Assembly (NCBI RefSeq): GCF_028621955.1
Contig: NZ_CP117516.1
Span: 310,001 to 374,000, forward strand
Reading direction: 5' to 3'
From: Erythrobacter sp. BLCC-B19
Lineage (GTDB): Bacteria; Pseudomonadota; Alphaproteobacteria; Sphingomonadales; Sphingomonadaceae
Length of the DNA stretch: 64,000 bases
The notes beneath the pieces were generated by a model. It made no database searches. It saw only the letters and a list, made by a program, of their open reading frames with translations, and was not told the origin of the DNA. The translations under genes were made by a program, and so were the position numbers. Shown here in pieces: positions 18,349 to 26,360 of the stretch. The number at the start of each line of letters is the position of its first letter. The first letter of the stretch is position 1.

Positions 18349-18388
18349 TTGTCGGCCCGCGATTGTGTGCTTATGGTAGCGCTATCAG
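18349..18388 (+). promoter_or_regulatory. Promoter with overlapping LacI-type operator (site 3), xylX side
   Basis: TTGTCG (18349-18354), a 17-base spacer and TATGGT (18372-18377) form a plausible sigma-70 promoter reading right. The palindrome ATGGTAGCGCTATCAG (18373-18388) overlaps its -10 element, so a bound repressor would block it. On the other strand TTGCCC and TACCAT, 16 bases apart, flank the same palindrome and could drive the GH43 gene at 16666-18315. Confidence 0.62.
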
Positions 18389-18409
18389 CGAGGAGGGCAA
18401 GAGCCAGAA

Positions 18410-19534
18410 ATGGCCGAAAGCATTATCGAAAGCCTGCCCGCGGATTTCCGCGATGGGCACTTCATCGGCCGGGCGCTTTCGCCCGATGGGCCGTGCGTGA
18501 TCGGCATTGTCGGCGGCCAGCTTCACGACCTCACCTGCGTTGCCAGCACGGTCTCCGGCGCCGTGGCGCGGCGGTCCTTTGCAGGTGGCGCGCTGATCGG
18601 TCCGGCCGAGGATGGCCTGCCCGAAGGCTGGCGCCTGCTCGCCCCCATCGACCTGCAATGCATCAAGGCGAGCGGCGTGACCTTCGCCCTTTCCGCCATC
18701 GAACGCGTGATCGAGGAACGCGCCCGCGGCGATGCCAGCGCAGCAGCCGCGATCCGCGCGCAGCTCGAAGACAAGGTCGGCAGCGGCATCCGCTCGGTCG
18801 TCCCCGGCAGCGCAGCGGCGGCGCAATTGAAGGCGGCGCTGATCGAGGAAGGGATGTGGTCGCAATACCTTGAAGTCGCGATCGGGCCGGATGCCGAAAT
18901 CTTCTCCAAGGCGCCGGTGCTCTCCGCGGTCGGCACCGGTGCGCCTGTCGGGGTGCGGTCGGATTCGCACTGGAACAATCCCGAACCCGAAGTCGTGCTG
19001 GTGTGCGATGCGCATGGCGAGGTCGTGGGCGCGTGCCTTGGCAATGATGTGAACCTGCGCGATTTCGAAGGCCGCTCGGCGCTGCTGCTGTCCAAGGCCA
19101 AGGACAACACGGCAAGCTGCGCCATCGGCCCGTTCATCCGCCTGTTCGACGAAGGCTTCACGCTCGACGATGTGCGCGGGGCCGAGATCGAACTCACCAT
19201 CGAAGGGCCGGAAGGCTACCGGCTCGAAGGGCGCAACGATATGCGCCAGATCAGCCGCGATCCGCTCGATCTGGTGGCGCAGTGCCTCTCGGAACATCAC
19301 TACCCCGATGGCTTCGTGCTGTTCTGCGGCACGCTGTTCGCGCCGACACAGGATCGCGACACGCCGGGCGCCGGTTTCACGCACAAGGTCGGCGATGTGG
19401 TGACGATCCGTTCAGGTCGGCTGGGGACGCTGACCAACACCGTGACCACCTCGCGCGATGCGCCCGCCTGGACGATGGGCTTTGCCGCCTTCGCCCGCAA
19501 TCTGGCGCAGCGCGGACTGATTGACGCAATCTGA
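18410..19534 (+). CDS. xylX: 2-keto-3-deoxy-D-xylonate dehydratase (FAH family, XylX-like)
   Basis: A 374-residue fumarylacetoacetate-hydrolase-superfamily protein. The metal-binding region SDSHWNNPEPEVVLVCDAHG followed by GNDVNLRDFEG carries the conserved Glu/Glu/Asp set, and DRDTPGAGFTHKVGDVVTI lies near the C terminus. In Caulobacter the XylX enzyme of this family dehydrates 2-keto-3-deoxyxylonate to alpha-ketoglutarate semialdehyde, the fourth Weimberg step. The following genes encode a xylose-dehydrogenase-like SDR and a lactonase, which supports this assignment over a generic FAH hydrolase. AGGAGGG lies 12 bases before the ATG. Confidence 0.82.
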   Translation: MAESIIESLPADFRDGHFIGRALSPDGPCVIGIVGGQLHDLTCVASTVSGAVARRSFAGGALIGPAEDGLPEGWRLLAPIDLQCIKASGVTFALSAIERVIEERARGDASAAAAIRAQLEDKVGSGIRSVVPGSAAAAQLKAALIEEGMWSQYLEVAIGPDAEIFSKAPVLSAVGTGAPVGVRSDSHWNNPEPEVVLVCDAHGEVVGACLGNDVNLRDFEGRSALLLSKAKDNTASCAIGPFIRLFDEGFTLDDVRGAEIELTIEGPEGYRLEGRNDMRQISRDPLDLVAQCLSEHHYPDGFVLFCGTLFAPTQDRDTPGAGFTHKVGDVVTIRSGRLGTLTNTVTTSRDAPAWTMGFAAFARNLAQRGLIDAI

Positions 19535-19609
19535 CACGCAGAGCGATATCTGACACGGGCGCACCGGAGCGGGATCAGACCGGGCGCCAAGAAGGGATGG
19601 GGACAGCAA

Positions 19610-20395
19610 TTGGACGCGCAATCGAGCAGCGCAGGGGTGCACAGCGCGATCTATCCGAGCCTGACGGGCAAGCGGGTGATCGTCAGTGGCGGGGCCTCAG
19701 GGATCGGCGAGGCGATGGTCGAGGCCTTCACCCGGCAAGGCGCCGCGGTCGGCTTTGTCGACATTCAGGACGCGCCCAGCCTTGCGCTGGTCGAACGCCT
19801 CTCGGATGCGGACTGCCCGCCCCGCTATCGCTCCTGCGACATTACCGATGCCGATGGATATGTTGACGTTATCAAGAGCTTGCTGGACGATCTCGGCGGC
19901 TGCGATGTGCTGATCAACAATGCCGCGAGCGATGATCGCCATGCGCTCGATACCGTCACCCCGGCCTATTGGGACGAGCGGATGGCGGTCAATCTCAAGC
20001 ACCAGTTCTTCGCCGCGCAGGCTGTCATCCCGACGATGCGCGCGGGCGGCGGCGGGGCGATTGTCAACATGGGCTCGATCAGCTGGCACCTGGGCCTCAA
20101 GGATCTGGTGATCTACCAGACCGCCAAGGCCGCGATCGAGGGGCTGACCCGCAGCCTCGCGCGTGAACTGGGGCGCGACAATATCCGCGTCAACGCGATC
20201 CTCCCCGGCAATGTCCAGACCCCGCGCCAGATGCGCTGGTACACCCCCGAGGGCGAAGCCGAAATCGTGGAATCGCAATGCCTTGATGGCCGGATTCAAC
20301 CGGCTGACATCGCCGCGATGGCGCTGTTCCTGGCCTCGGACGATGCGCGTTTCTGCACCGGCCACAATTACTGGGTGGATGCCGGATGGCGATGA
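19610..20395 (+). CDS. xylB: SDR-family D-xylose 1-dehydrogenase (XylB-like)
   Basis: A 261-residue short-chain dehydrogenase. It has the cofactor loop SGGASGIGEA (residues 26-35), NNAA (103-106), and the catalytic triad Ser156, Tyr169 and Lys173 (YQTAK), ending with GHNYWVDAGW. Caulobacter XylB of this type oxidises D-xylose to D-xylonolactone with NAD, the first Weimberg step; the neighbouring lactonase and dehydratase genes fit. The start is a TTG at 19610, with GGGGACAGCAA just upstream; no in-frame ATG gives a complete Rossmann fold. The stop overlaps the next gene. Confidence 0.83.
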   Translation: MDAQSSSAGVHSAIYPSLTGKRVIVSGGASGIGEAMVEAFTRQGAAVGFVDIQDAPSLALVERLSDADCPPRYRSCDITDADGYVDVIKSLLDDLGGCDVLINNAASDDRHALDTVTPAYWDERMAVNLKHQFFAAQAVIPTMRAGGGGAIVNMGSISWHLGLKDLVIYQTAKAAIEGLTRSLARELGRDNIRVNAILPGNVQTPRQMRWYTPEGEAEIVESQCLDGRIQPADIAAMALFLASDDARFCTGHNYWVDAGWR

Positions 20396-21270
20396 GCCCT
20401 GCCGTCACCCCGGTGCTCGCAGCCGATTGCCTGCTGGGCGAGGGCGTCTTGTGGGATGCCGCGCGCGGGATTGTATGGTTTGTCGACATCAAGCGCCAGC
20501 GGCTGTGGCACTTTGACCCCTCCAACACGAGCAACGCCTATGTCGATGCGCCCGCGCCGATCGGCTGGGCGATCCCGGCCGAAGGCGGCTTGCTGCTGTG
20601 CGGCTGCAAGGACGGGCTCTACACCTTCGCGCCCGAAACCAGCGTGTTTACAAAGCTCTGCGAGGTTCCGGGCGAGCCTGCCGGCAACCGCTTGAACGAT
20701 GCCTGCACCGATCCCCAAGGGCGCGTCTGGTTCGGCTCGATGGACGATTCCGAGGCCGCCCCATCGGGCCGGTTCTACGTCTTCGACCGCGGGCGCGTGC
20801 GCCCCGCCGGGCCGAGCGGGATCGCGATCACCAATGGCCCGGCGGTCGACGCCGCGGGCACGCGCATCTATTTCACTGATACGACAGCACAAAAGATCTT
20901 CGTCGCCGATCTGACCGAGGCGGGCGTTGGCGAGGCGCGCGTGTTTGTCGACACCGCCGCGCACTTCCCCGAGGCCTACCCCGATGGCCCGGTGGTCGAT
21001 GCCGAGGGCCATGTCTGGACGGCACTCTATTTCGGCGGCTGCGTCGCCCGCTTCTCGCCCGAGGGCGCGCTGGTGGCGACCATCCCGATTCCGGCGCGCG
21101 ATGTCACCAAGCTGGCGTTCGGAGGGACACGCCTCACCACCGCCTATGTCACCACGGCGACCAAGAACATGACCCAACAGGACATGGTCGAACGGCCGCT
21201 GGCCGGCAGCCTGTTTGCCTTCGAAGCGCCCGTCGCAGGGTTTGCGCAGACCCGCGCGAGGCTCGCCTGA
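20386..21270 (+). CDS. xylC: SMP-30/gluconolactonase-family xylonolactonase (XylC-like)
   Basis: A 294-residue six-bladed propeller lactonase of the SMP-30/regucalcin family. The metal-binding Glu is in LLGEGVLWD near the N terminus, and NRLNDACTDPQGRVWFGSM and the Asp in YPDGPVVDAEGHVW provide the other ligands. In the Weimberg route it hydrolyses xylonolactone to xylonate, and its position directly after the xylose dehydrogenase supports this. Two in-frame ATGs are possible (20386 and 20392); the second forms an ATGA overlap with the xylB stop and may be the true one. Its own stop overlaps the next start (TGATG). Confidence 0.85.
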   Translation: MAMSPAVTPVLAADCLLGEGVLWDAARGIVWFVDIKRQRLWHFDPSNTSNAYVDAPAPIGWAIPAEGGLLLCGCKDGLYTFAPETSVFTKLCEVPGEPAGNRLNDACTDPQGRVWFGSMDDSEAAPSGRFYVFDRGRVRPAGPSGIAITNGPAVDAAGTRIYFTDTTAQKIFVADLTEAGVGEARVFVDTAAHFPEAYPDGPVVDAEGHVWTALYFGGCVARFSPEGALVATIPIPARDVTKLAFGGTRLTTAYVTTATKNMTQQDMVERPLAGSLFAFEAPVAGFAQTRARLA

Positions 21271-23183
21271 TGCGCCCGCTTTTCAGAGCCTTGGCCGGCG
21301 TTCTTGCCATTCATGCCGCCAGCCCGGCCTTCTCCAACCCGGTTCTGGACGCCGGATTTGGCGATAATATGGTGCTTCAGGGCGGCGCGCCGCTGATGCT
21401 CTCCGGGCGCGCAAATCCGGCGACACGGGTGACAGTGACGCTCAATACCCTGTCAACATCCGTGCAAACCGACGCTGAAGGGGCATTCTTCGTCACCCTG
21501 CCCGCCCAGTCCAACAGCCGCGCGCCGGCCAATCTCACCGTCAGCGCTGCCAGCGGTTCAACAACCTATCGCAACATCCTGATCGGAAATGTCTTTCTGT
21601 GCGGCGGGCAGTCCAACATGGAATTGCCGGTCGAACGCGCGCTCGATGTCTGGAACCAGCTGCGTCAGGCGAGCGATGACGGCATCCGGCTGCTGATGGT
21701 GCCCAAGACCACCGCACCGGTGCCGCAGACCACCTTTGCAGCGCCGGTGGCATGGCAGGCCGCCACGCCCGAGAGTGTCGCCCCCTTTTCCGCCGCCTGC
21801 TTCTACATGGCAAAAGCGCTGCGTAGGAAAGACCCTTCGACGCCCATCGGCCTGATCCACGCCAACTGGGGCGGCAGCGCCGCGCGCGCGTGGTATGATC
21901 CGGAGGCGGCGGCCGCGATGCACGGCAAGGCCGAGACCGATCTCCTCGCGCTCTACAACCGCGATCCCTATGCCGCCACCCAGGCCTTCGTGCCGCAGTG
22001 GTTCGACTGGTGGCGCGCGCAGGATGGCGGGCGCGAACCGTGGAAGACCCCGCAGGCGCTCGACTGGAAGCCGATCCCGCAATTCTCGTTCTGGAACGAA
22101 TGGAAAGGCACCGGGCTCGACACCCGCCCCCGCGCCAATGTGTGGCTGCGGCAGACCATCACGCTCACACCCGAACAGGCAAGGGGCGAAGGCCAGCTTG
22201 CGATCGGGGCGATTGACGACATGGATCTCACCTTCGTCAACGGGCATCCGGTGGGCTACACCTTCGGCTGGGGCGTGGAGCGCACCTACCGGGTGCCGCC
22301 TCAACACCTGAAGCCAGGGCGCAACGAGATCCTGATTGCCGCGAACAATATGTGGGACACCGGCGGCTTCTTCGCCGGGCCGGATCGCCTCGCCTTCACC
22401 GCGGCCAATGGCGCGCGCATCCCGCTTGGGGCCGATTGGCAGTATGCCACCACCCAGGTGAGCGACATTCCCCCCCGCGCGCCGTGGGATGCCAATGCCG
22501 GGCTGGGCGTGATGCACAATGCCATGATTGCGCCGCTGGGCCGCATGACGCTTGCCGGTGTGGCGTGGTATCAGGGCGAGGCGGATATCGGGCAGGGACG
22601 CTACGATGCCAAGCTCGCGCAGCTGTTTGCCGGATGGCGCCGCCAGTTCGGGCCGCAGACGCGGATGCTGGTGGTGCAGCTTGCCGACTTTGGCGAGCGC
22701 CGTTCGGTGCCGGGCGAATCCGGCTGGGCGCAGCTGCGCGACGATCAGCGCCGCGGTGTCGCCGCCGATGCCAACGCCGCGCTGGTCACCGCAATCGACA
22801 TCGGCGAGCCGACCGACATCCACCCCGCCAACAAGAACGACCTCGGCAAGCGCCTTGCCGCTGCCTTCCATGGCCGCGCGATGCCCGCGCCCGAACGTGC
22901 CGTGCGCGAGGGCGCACAGGTGCGGGTTGACCTCTCGGGAATCGCGGGCGCGCTAAAGGTCGAGGGCGGGCCTTACCCGCTCGGGGTCGAGCTGTGCGAG
23001 GCTGGCCCCGGCACCTGCCGCTTCGTGCTCGCCGATGTGCAAGGCAACCGCCTGATCCTCCCCGTGCCGGAGGGCATGGCGCCCACCCGCGTGCGCTATG
23101 CCTGGGCCGATGCGCCGGTGGTGAACCTCGTCGATGGCGAGGGGATGCCGGTGCCGGGCTTCGAACTGGGGATCGACCCGTGA
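21270..23183 (+). CDS. Secreted SGNH-family carbohydrate acetylesterase (sialate O-acetylesterase type)
   Basis: A 637-residue exported esterase. After the signal peptide (about residues 1-22) comes a small beta domain, then the SGNH core with the nucleophile Ser115 in CGGQSNMELPV. The core continues with IHANWGGSAARAWY and the block AWYQGEADIGQ, and its Asp516/His518 pair is in PTDIHPANKNDLGKR. A galactose-binding-like insert (about residues 280-390, NVWLRQTITLTPEQ to FFAGPDRL) interrupts the core, as in sialate-esterase homologues of polysaccharide loci. Here it most likely removes acetyl groups from xylan or mannan. Both ends overlap the neighbouring genes. Confidence 0.82.
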   Translation: MRPLFRALAGVLAIHAASPAFSNPVLDAGFGDNMVLQGGAPLMLSGRANPATRVTVTLNTLSTSVQTDAEGAFFVTLPAQSNSRAPANLTVSAASGSTTYRNILIGNVFLCGGQSNMELPVERALDVWNQLRQASDDGIRLLMVPKTTAPVPQTTFAAPVAWQAATPESVAPFSAACFYMAKALRRKDPSTPIGLIHANWGGSAARAWYDPEAAAAMHGKAETDLLALYNRDPYAATQAFVPQWFDWWRAQDGGREPWKTPQALDWKPIPQFSFWNEWKGTGLDTRPRANVWLRQTITLTPEQARGEGQLAIGAIDDMDLTFVNGHPVGYTFGWGVERTYRVPPQHLKPGRNEILIAANNMWDTGGFFAGPDRLAFTAANGARIPLGADWQYATTQVSDIPPRAPWDANAGLGVMHNAMIAPLGRMTLAGVAWYQGEADIGQGRYDAKLAQLFAGWRRQFGPQTRMLVVQLADFGERRSVPGESGWAQLRDDQRRGVAADANAALVTAIDIGEPTDIHPANKNDLGKRLAAAFHGRAMPAPERAVREGAQVRVDLSGIAGALKVEGGPYPLGVELCEAGPGTCRFVLADVQGNRLILPVPEGMAPTRVRYAWADAPVVNLVDGEGMPVPGFELGIDP

Positions 23184-24508
23184 TCCTGACACGGCGCGAG
23201 GCCGTCGCTTGGGCGGCGGGCGCGGCCGGGACACTGACGCTGGGGGATGCCGCCGCTGCGCAAGCGCCCTCCCCCGATTTCGTCACGCGCAAGGGCACGC
23301 AGTTGCTGCGCTTCGGCAAGCCCTACCGCATCACCGGCGCGAACCTGTGGTATGCGGCATGGCTCGGCGCGGACGCGGCATTTGGCGACCGGGCGCGATT
23401 GATCCGCGAGCTCGATCGGTTGCAGGCGCTCGGGATCAACAACCTGCGCATCATGGCGGCAGCCGAGGAAGGCCCGCTCAGGAATGCGATCAAGCCCGGC
23501 TTCACCCGCGCCGACGGCGGCGCTAATGCCGCGCTGCTGGAGGGGCTCGACTTCGCGCTCGCTGAAATCGCCGCGCGCGGAATGACGGCGGTGGTGGTGC
23601 TCTCGAACTTCTGGGAGTGGTCGGGCGGCCTGCAAACCCTGCTGTGGCGGGCGACCGGCCGCTTCATCGACATGGGCGATCCGGCCCACCCCTGGCCCGC
23701 CTTTGCCGATGCGACCGCCCGCACCTATGCCAATCCTGAGGCCATGGCGCTCTACCGCGATCATGTCCGCAGCCTGCTGGTGCGGCGCAACAGCGTGACC
23801 GGCAGGCTCTATGCGCAGGACCCGGCGATCATGGCCTGGCAGCTCGCCAATGAACCGCGCCCCGGCGGCAGCAATGCCGCCATCGCCGCGAACCGTGCGG
23901 CCTATCTGGCGTGGATCGCCGATACCACCGCGCTGATCCGCGCAAGCGCGCCGCATCAGCTCGTCAGTCTTGGGCAGGAAGGCACGCAAGCCACCAATGG
24001 CGATGCTGCGCTGGTCGCCGAGGCCCATGCGGCGGTCGACTATGTCACGGCGCATATCTGGCCGCTCAACTGGGGCTGGGTGAAGGGCGATGATCTCGCG
24101 GGCACCTGGCCCGAAGGCCGCCGCAAGGTCGAGGCCTACATCGCCGACCACATCGCGGTTGCGGAGCGCCTCGGCAAGCCGCTTGTGATCGAGGAGTTCG
24201 GCTTCCCGCGCGACGGCGAGGCGCATGATCCGGCCAGCCCTGCAACCTTCCGCGCGGCCTATTACCGCACCATCTATTCCGCTGTCGAAGCCAGCTGGCG
24301 TCAAGGCGGCGTGGTTGCGGGGAGCAATTTCTGGGCATGGAACGGCGAGGCGCGCGCGGCCCATGCCGATTATCGCTTCAAGGACGGTGACCGCGCCTAT
24401 ATGGGCGACCCGCCGCACGAGCCGCAGGGTTGGTACGGCGTGTTCGACAGTGACGCGGGCCTGCACGCGCTAATCCGCGATCATGTGGCGCTGGCGCTGA
24501 CCGTCTGA
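23180..24508 (+). CDS. Exported GH5 endo-beta-mannanase-like enzyme
   Basis: A 442-residue GH5 protein related to mannan endo-1,4-beta-mannosidases (GH5_7 style). A twin-arginine-type leader (MILTRREAVAWAAGAAGTLT) ends near AAAQA. Barrel motifs are YRITGANLWYAAWLG, LRIMAAAEEGP and NFWEWSGGLQT. The acid/base is Glu225 in WQLANEPRPGG and the nucleophile is Glu339 in VIEEFGFPRDG; AHIWPLNWGWV contributes to the active site. The GTG start overlaps the upstream stop (GTGA, 23180-23183), indicating translational coupling. The substrate is probably galactomannan or glucomannan, so the locus may handle mixed hemicelluloses. Confidence 0.83.
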   Translation: MILTRREAVAWAAGAAGTLTLGDAAAAQAPSPDFVTRKGTQLLRFGKPYRITGANLWYAAWLGADAAFGDRARLIRELDRLQALGINNLRIMAAAEEGPLRNAIKPGFTRADGGANAALLEGLDFALAEIAARGMTAVVVLSNFWEWSGGLQTLLWRATGRFIDMGDPAHPWPAFADATARTYANPEAMALYRDHVRSLLVRRNSVTGRLYAQDPAIMAWQLANEPRPGGSNAAIAANRAAYLAWIADTTALIRASAPHQLVSLGQEGTQATNGDAALVAEAHAAVDYVTAHIWPLNWGWVKGDDLAGTWPEGRRKVEAYIADHIAVAERLGKPLVIEEFGFPRDGEAHDPASPATFRAAYYRTIYSAVEASWRQGGVVAGSNFWAWNGEARAAHADYRFKDGDRAYMGDPPHEPQGWYGVFDSDAGLHALIRDHVALALTV

Positions 24509-24531
24509 TTTTCGCGAGGTTCTTTGTCACC

Positions 24532-25380
24532 ATGGCCGGTATCGAATTGCACCATGGCAGTTGGCGTGCGCGCCTGCTGCCCGAGGCGGGCGGGCTGATC
24601 GCCACGCTCGATCACGGCGGCGTGCCGGTGCTGCGCCCGATGGCAGGCGATGGTGGCGGCCCGCTTGATGCGGCGTGTTTCCCGATGGTGCCGTGGTGCA
24701 ACCGCATCGCGGGCGCGCGCTTCGGGTGGGAGGGCGCGGTGGTCGCACTCACGCCCAATTTCCCGCCCGAGCGGCACGCGATCCACGGCCACGGCTGGCA
24801 GGCGCAATGGGCAATCGAGGCGCAGGATCAGAGCAGCTGCATGATGGTGCATCGCCATGATGGCCAAACGCCCGGAACATGGCCCTGGGCCTATGAGGCG
24901 CGGCAAGCGGTGGTGCTGGACGATGACGGCTGCCGGATAACGCTTGCGCTGACCAACGGCTCCGACCGGTTGATGCCCGCCGGGCTGGGCCTGCACCCCT
25001 ATCTGCGCCGCCGCGCAGGCAGCCGGGTGACGTTCGGCGCCGCAGCGATTGTGGCGGTGGATGGCGACATGATCCCCAGCGGTGAAAGCCTGCCCCCGGC
25101 CCACTTCGCCGATTTCGCCCAAGGAGCGGGCCTGCCGAATACCCTGATCGACCACTGCTACACCGGCTGGAACGGCGCAGCTCAGGTGGCGGATGCGTGC
25201 GGCACGATCACGCTCTCCGCCGAGGGGGCGAGCGCGCTCCACCTCTATGCGCCCGGCGATGCCGCGATCCTGTGCCTCGAACCTGTCAACCACGCGCCTG
25301 ACGCAGCCAACACCGGCACAATGCCGCTGGCCGCGCCAGGGGAGACGGTGCGCCTGACGCTGCGGATCGGTGTCAGTTAG
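24532..25380 (+). CDS. Aldose 1-epimerase (mutarotase) family protein
   Basis: A 282-residue beta-sandwich mutarotase-like protein. The conserved His residues are in HAIHGHGW and GLHPYLRR, and the catalytic-base Glu is in LCLEPVNHAPDA near the C terminus. The arrangement of NRIAGARFGWEG and these motifs matches the galactose mutarotase group. It interconverts alpha and beta anomers of aldoses such as xylose, feeding the dehydrogenase that opens the pathway. No signal peptide is evident, so it is probably cytoplasmic. It converges with the GH43 gene (4-base overlap). Confidence 0.82.
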   Translation: MAGIELHHGSWRARLLPEAGGLIATLDHGGVPVLRPMAGDGGGPLDAACFPMVPWCNRIAGARFGWEGAVVALTPNFPPERHAIHGHGWQAQWAIEAQDQSSCMMVHRHDGQTPGTWPWAYEARQAVVLDDDGCRITLALTNGSDRLMPAGLGLHPYLRRRAGSRVTFGAAAIVAVDGDMIPSGESLPPAHFADFAQGAGLPNTLIDHCYTGWNGAAQVADACGTITLSAEGASALHLYAPGDAAILCLEPVNHAPDAANTGTMPLAAPGETVRLTLRIGVS

Positions 25381-26360
25381 GGCGCGGGCGGCGGGGCAGT
25401 CACACCGGCGGCCGTCTGCGTGACGCGGCGCATCAACCCGTCCGCATCATAGGCGAGGTGCTCGACCGTCACCGCCCGCCGCCCGAGCGCGCCTTTCTGC
25501 GTGCCGATGGTGAGAGCGGCGTTGTGGAGGAACAGATACCACTGGCCCTTGAACTGGGCGATGCCGGGGTGGATGGTGAAGCTGCCCTCGCCCGATCCGG
25601 TCAGCTCGCCCCGGTAGATCCAAGGCCCGTCCAGCGCGGTCGCGGTGGCATAGGACACGCGCTCGTCGGTGTGGTCGCTGCGATCCAATGATGCATAGGT
25701 CAGATAGTAGAGCCCGCCCCGCTTGTGGAGCCACGGCCCTTCCTCGAAATGCGGCGGAGTGATCTCGCGGATCGGGCCGTCGATGCTGACCATGTCCTTG
25801 CCCAGTTTTGCGATGTAGCACTGGCGGTTGCCCCACGCGATCCAGGTGGTGCCGTCGTCGTCGGTGAAGACGGTGGGGTCGATATCCTCCCAGCTATGCG
25901 TGCCCTTGGGGGTCATGTCGTTGCTGACGAGCGCGGAGCCCTTGGCATCGGTGAACGGGCCTTCGGGCCGGTCGGAAACGGCGACCGCGATGGCCTTGCC
26001 GGGCTTGGTCGCGTCATGCTCGACCGCGGCGTAGAGCCAGTACTTGCCGTACTTCTCGATCACCTGCGCGGCCCAGGCGTCCTTCTGGGTCCACTTGAAG
26101 TCGGCGACCTGCATGATCGGGCCGTGGAAGCGCCAGGTCTTCATGTCGGTGGTCGAATAGGCGAGCCACTCCTTCATGTTGAACATCTCGCCCTCGCCCG
26201 CCTCGTCGTGGCCGGTGTAGAGCCACAGCCTGTCACCCAGCGCCAGCGGTGCGGGGTCGGCGGTGAAACGGTCGCGGATGATGGGGTTGGCGCCGGGCGC
26301 GGGTTCCTCTGCCGCCAGCGGGGTGACCGCCAGCAGCACAGGTAGAGCGAACCACCGCAT
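25377..26360 (-). CDS. Secreted single-domain GH43 glycosidase
   Basis: A 327-residue GH43 protein with a signal peptide (MRWFALPVLLAVTPLAA). The propeller starts NPIIRDRFTADPAPLALGDRLWLYTGHD, where Asp in the ADPA motif is the likely base; DIDPTVFTDDDGTTWIAWG holds the middle Asp, and FEEGPWLHKRGGLYYLTYA carries the catalytic Glu. It lacks the C-terminal beta-sandwich of the larger GH43 at 16666, so it probably acts on a different linkage, such as arabinofuranosyl side chains or xylo-oligomers. Its start overlaps the stop of the xylD-like gene (TGATG), so it is part of the lacI-xylD transcript. Confidence 0.84.
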   Translation of the reverse strand: MRWFALPVLLAVTPLAAEEPAPGANPIIRDRFTADPAPLALGDRLWLYTGHDEAGEGEMFNMKEWLAYSTTDMKTWRFHGPIMQVADFKWTQKDAWAAQVIEKYGKYWLYAAVEHDATKPGKAIAVAVSDRPEGPFTDAKGSALVSNDMTPKGTHSWEDIDPTVFTDDDGTTWIAWGNRQCYIAKLGKDMVSIDGPIREITPPHFEEGPWLHKRGGLYYLTYASLDRSDHTDERVSYATATALDGPWIYRGELTGSGEGSFTIHPGIAQFKGQWYLFLHNAALTIGTQKGALGRRAVTVEHLAYDADGLMRRVTQTAAGVTAPPPAP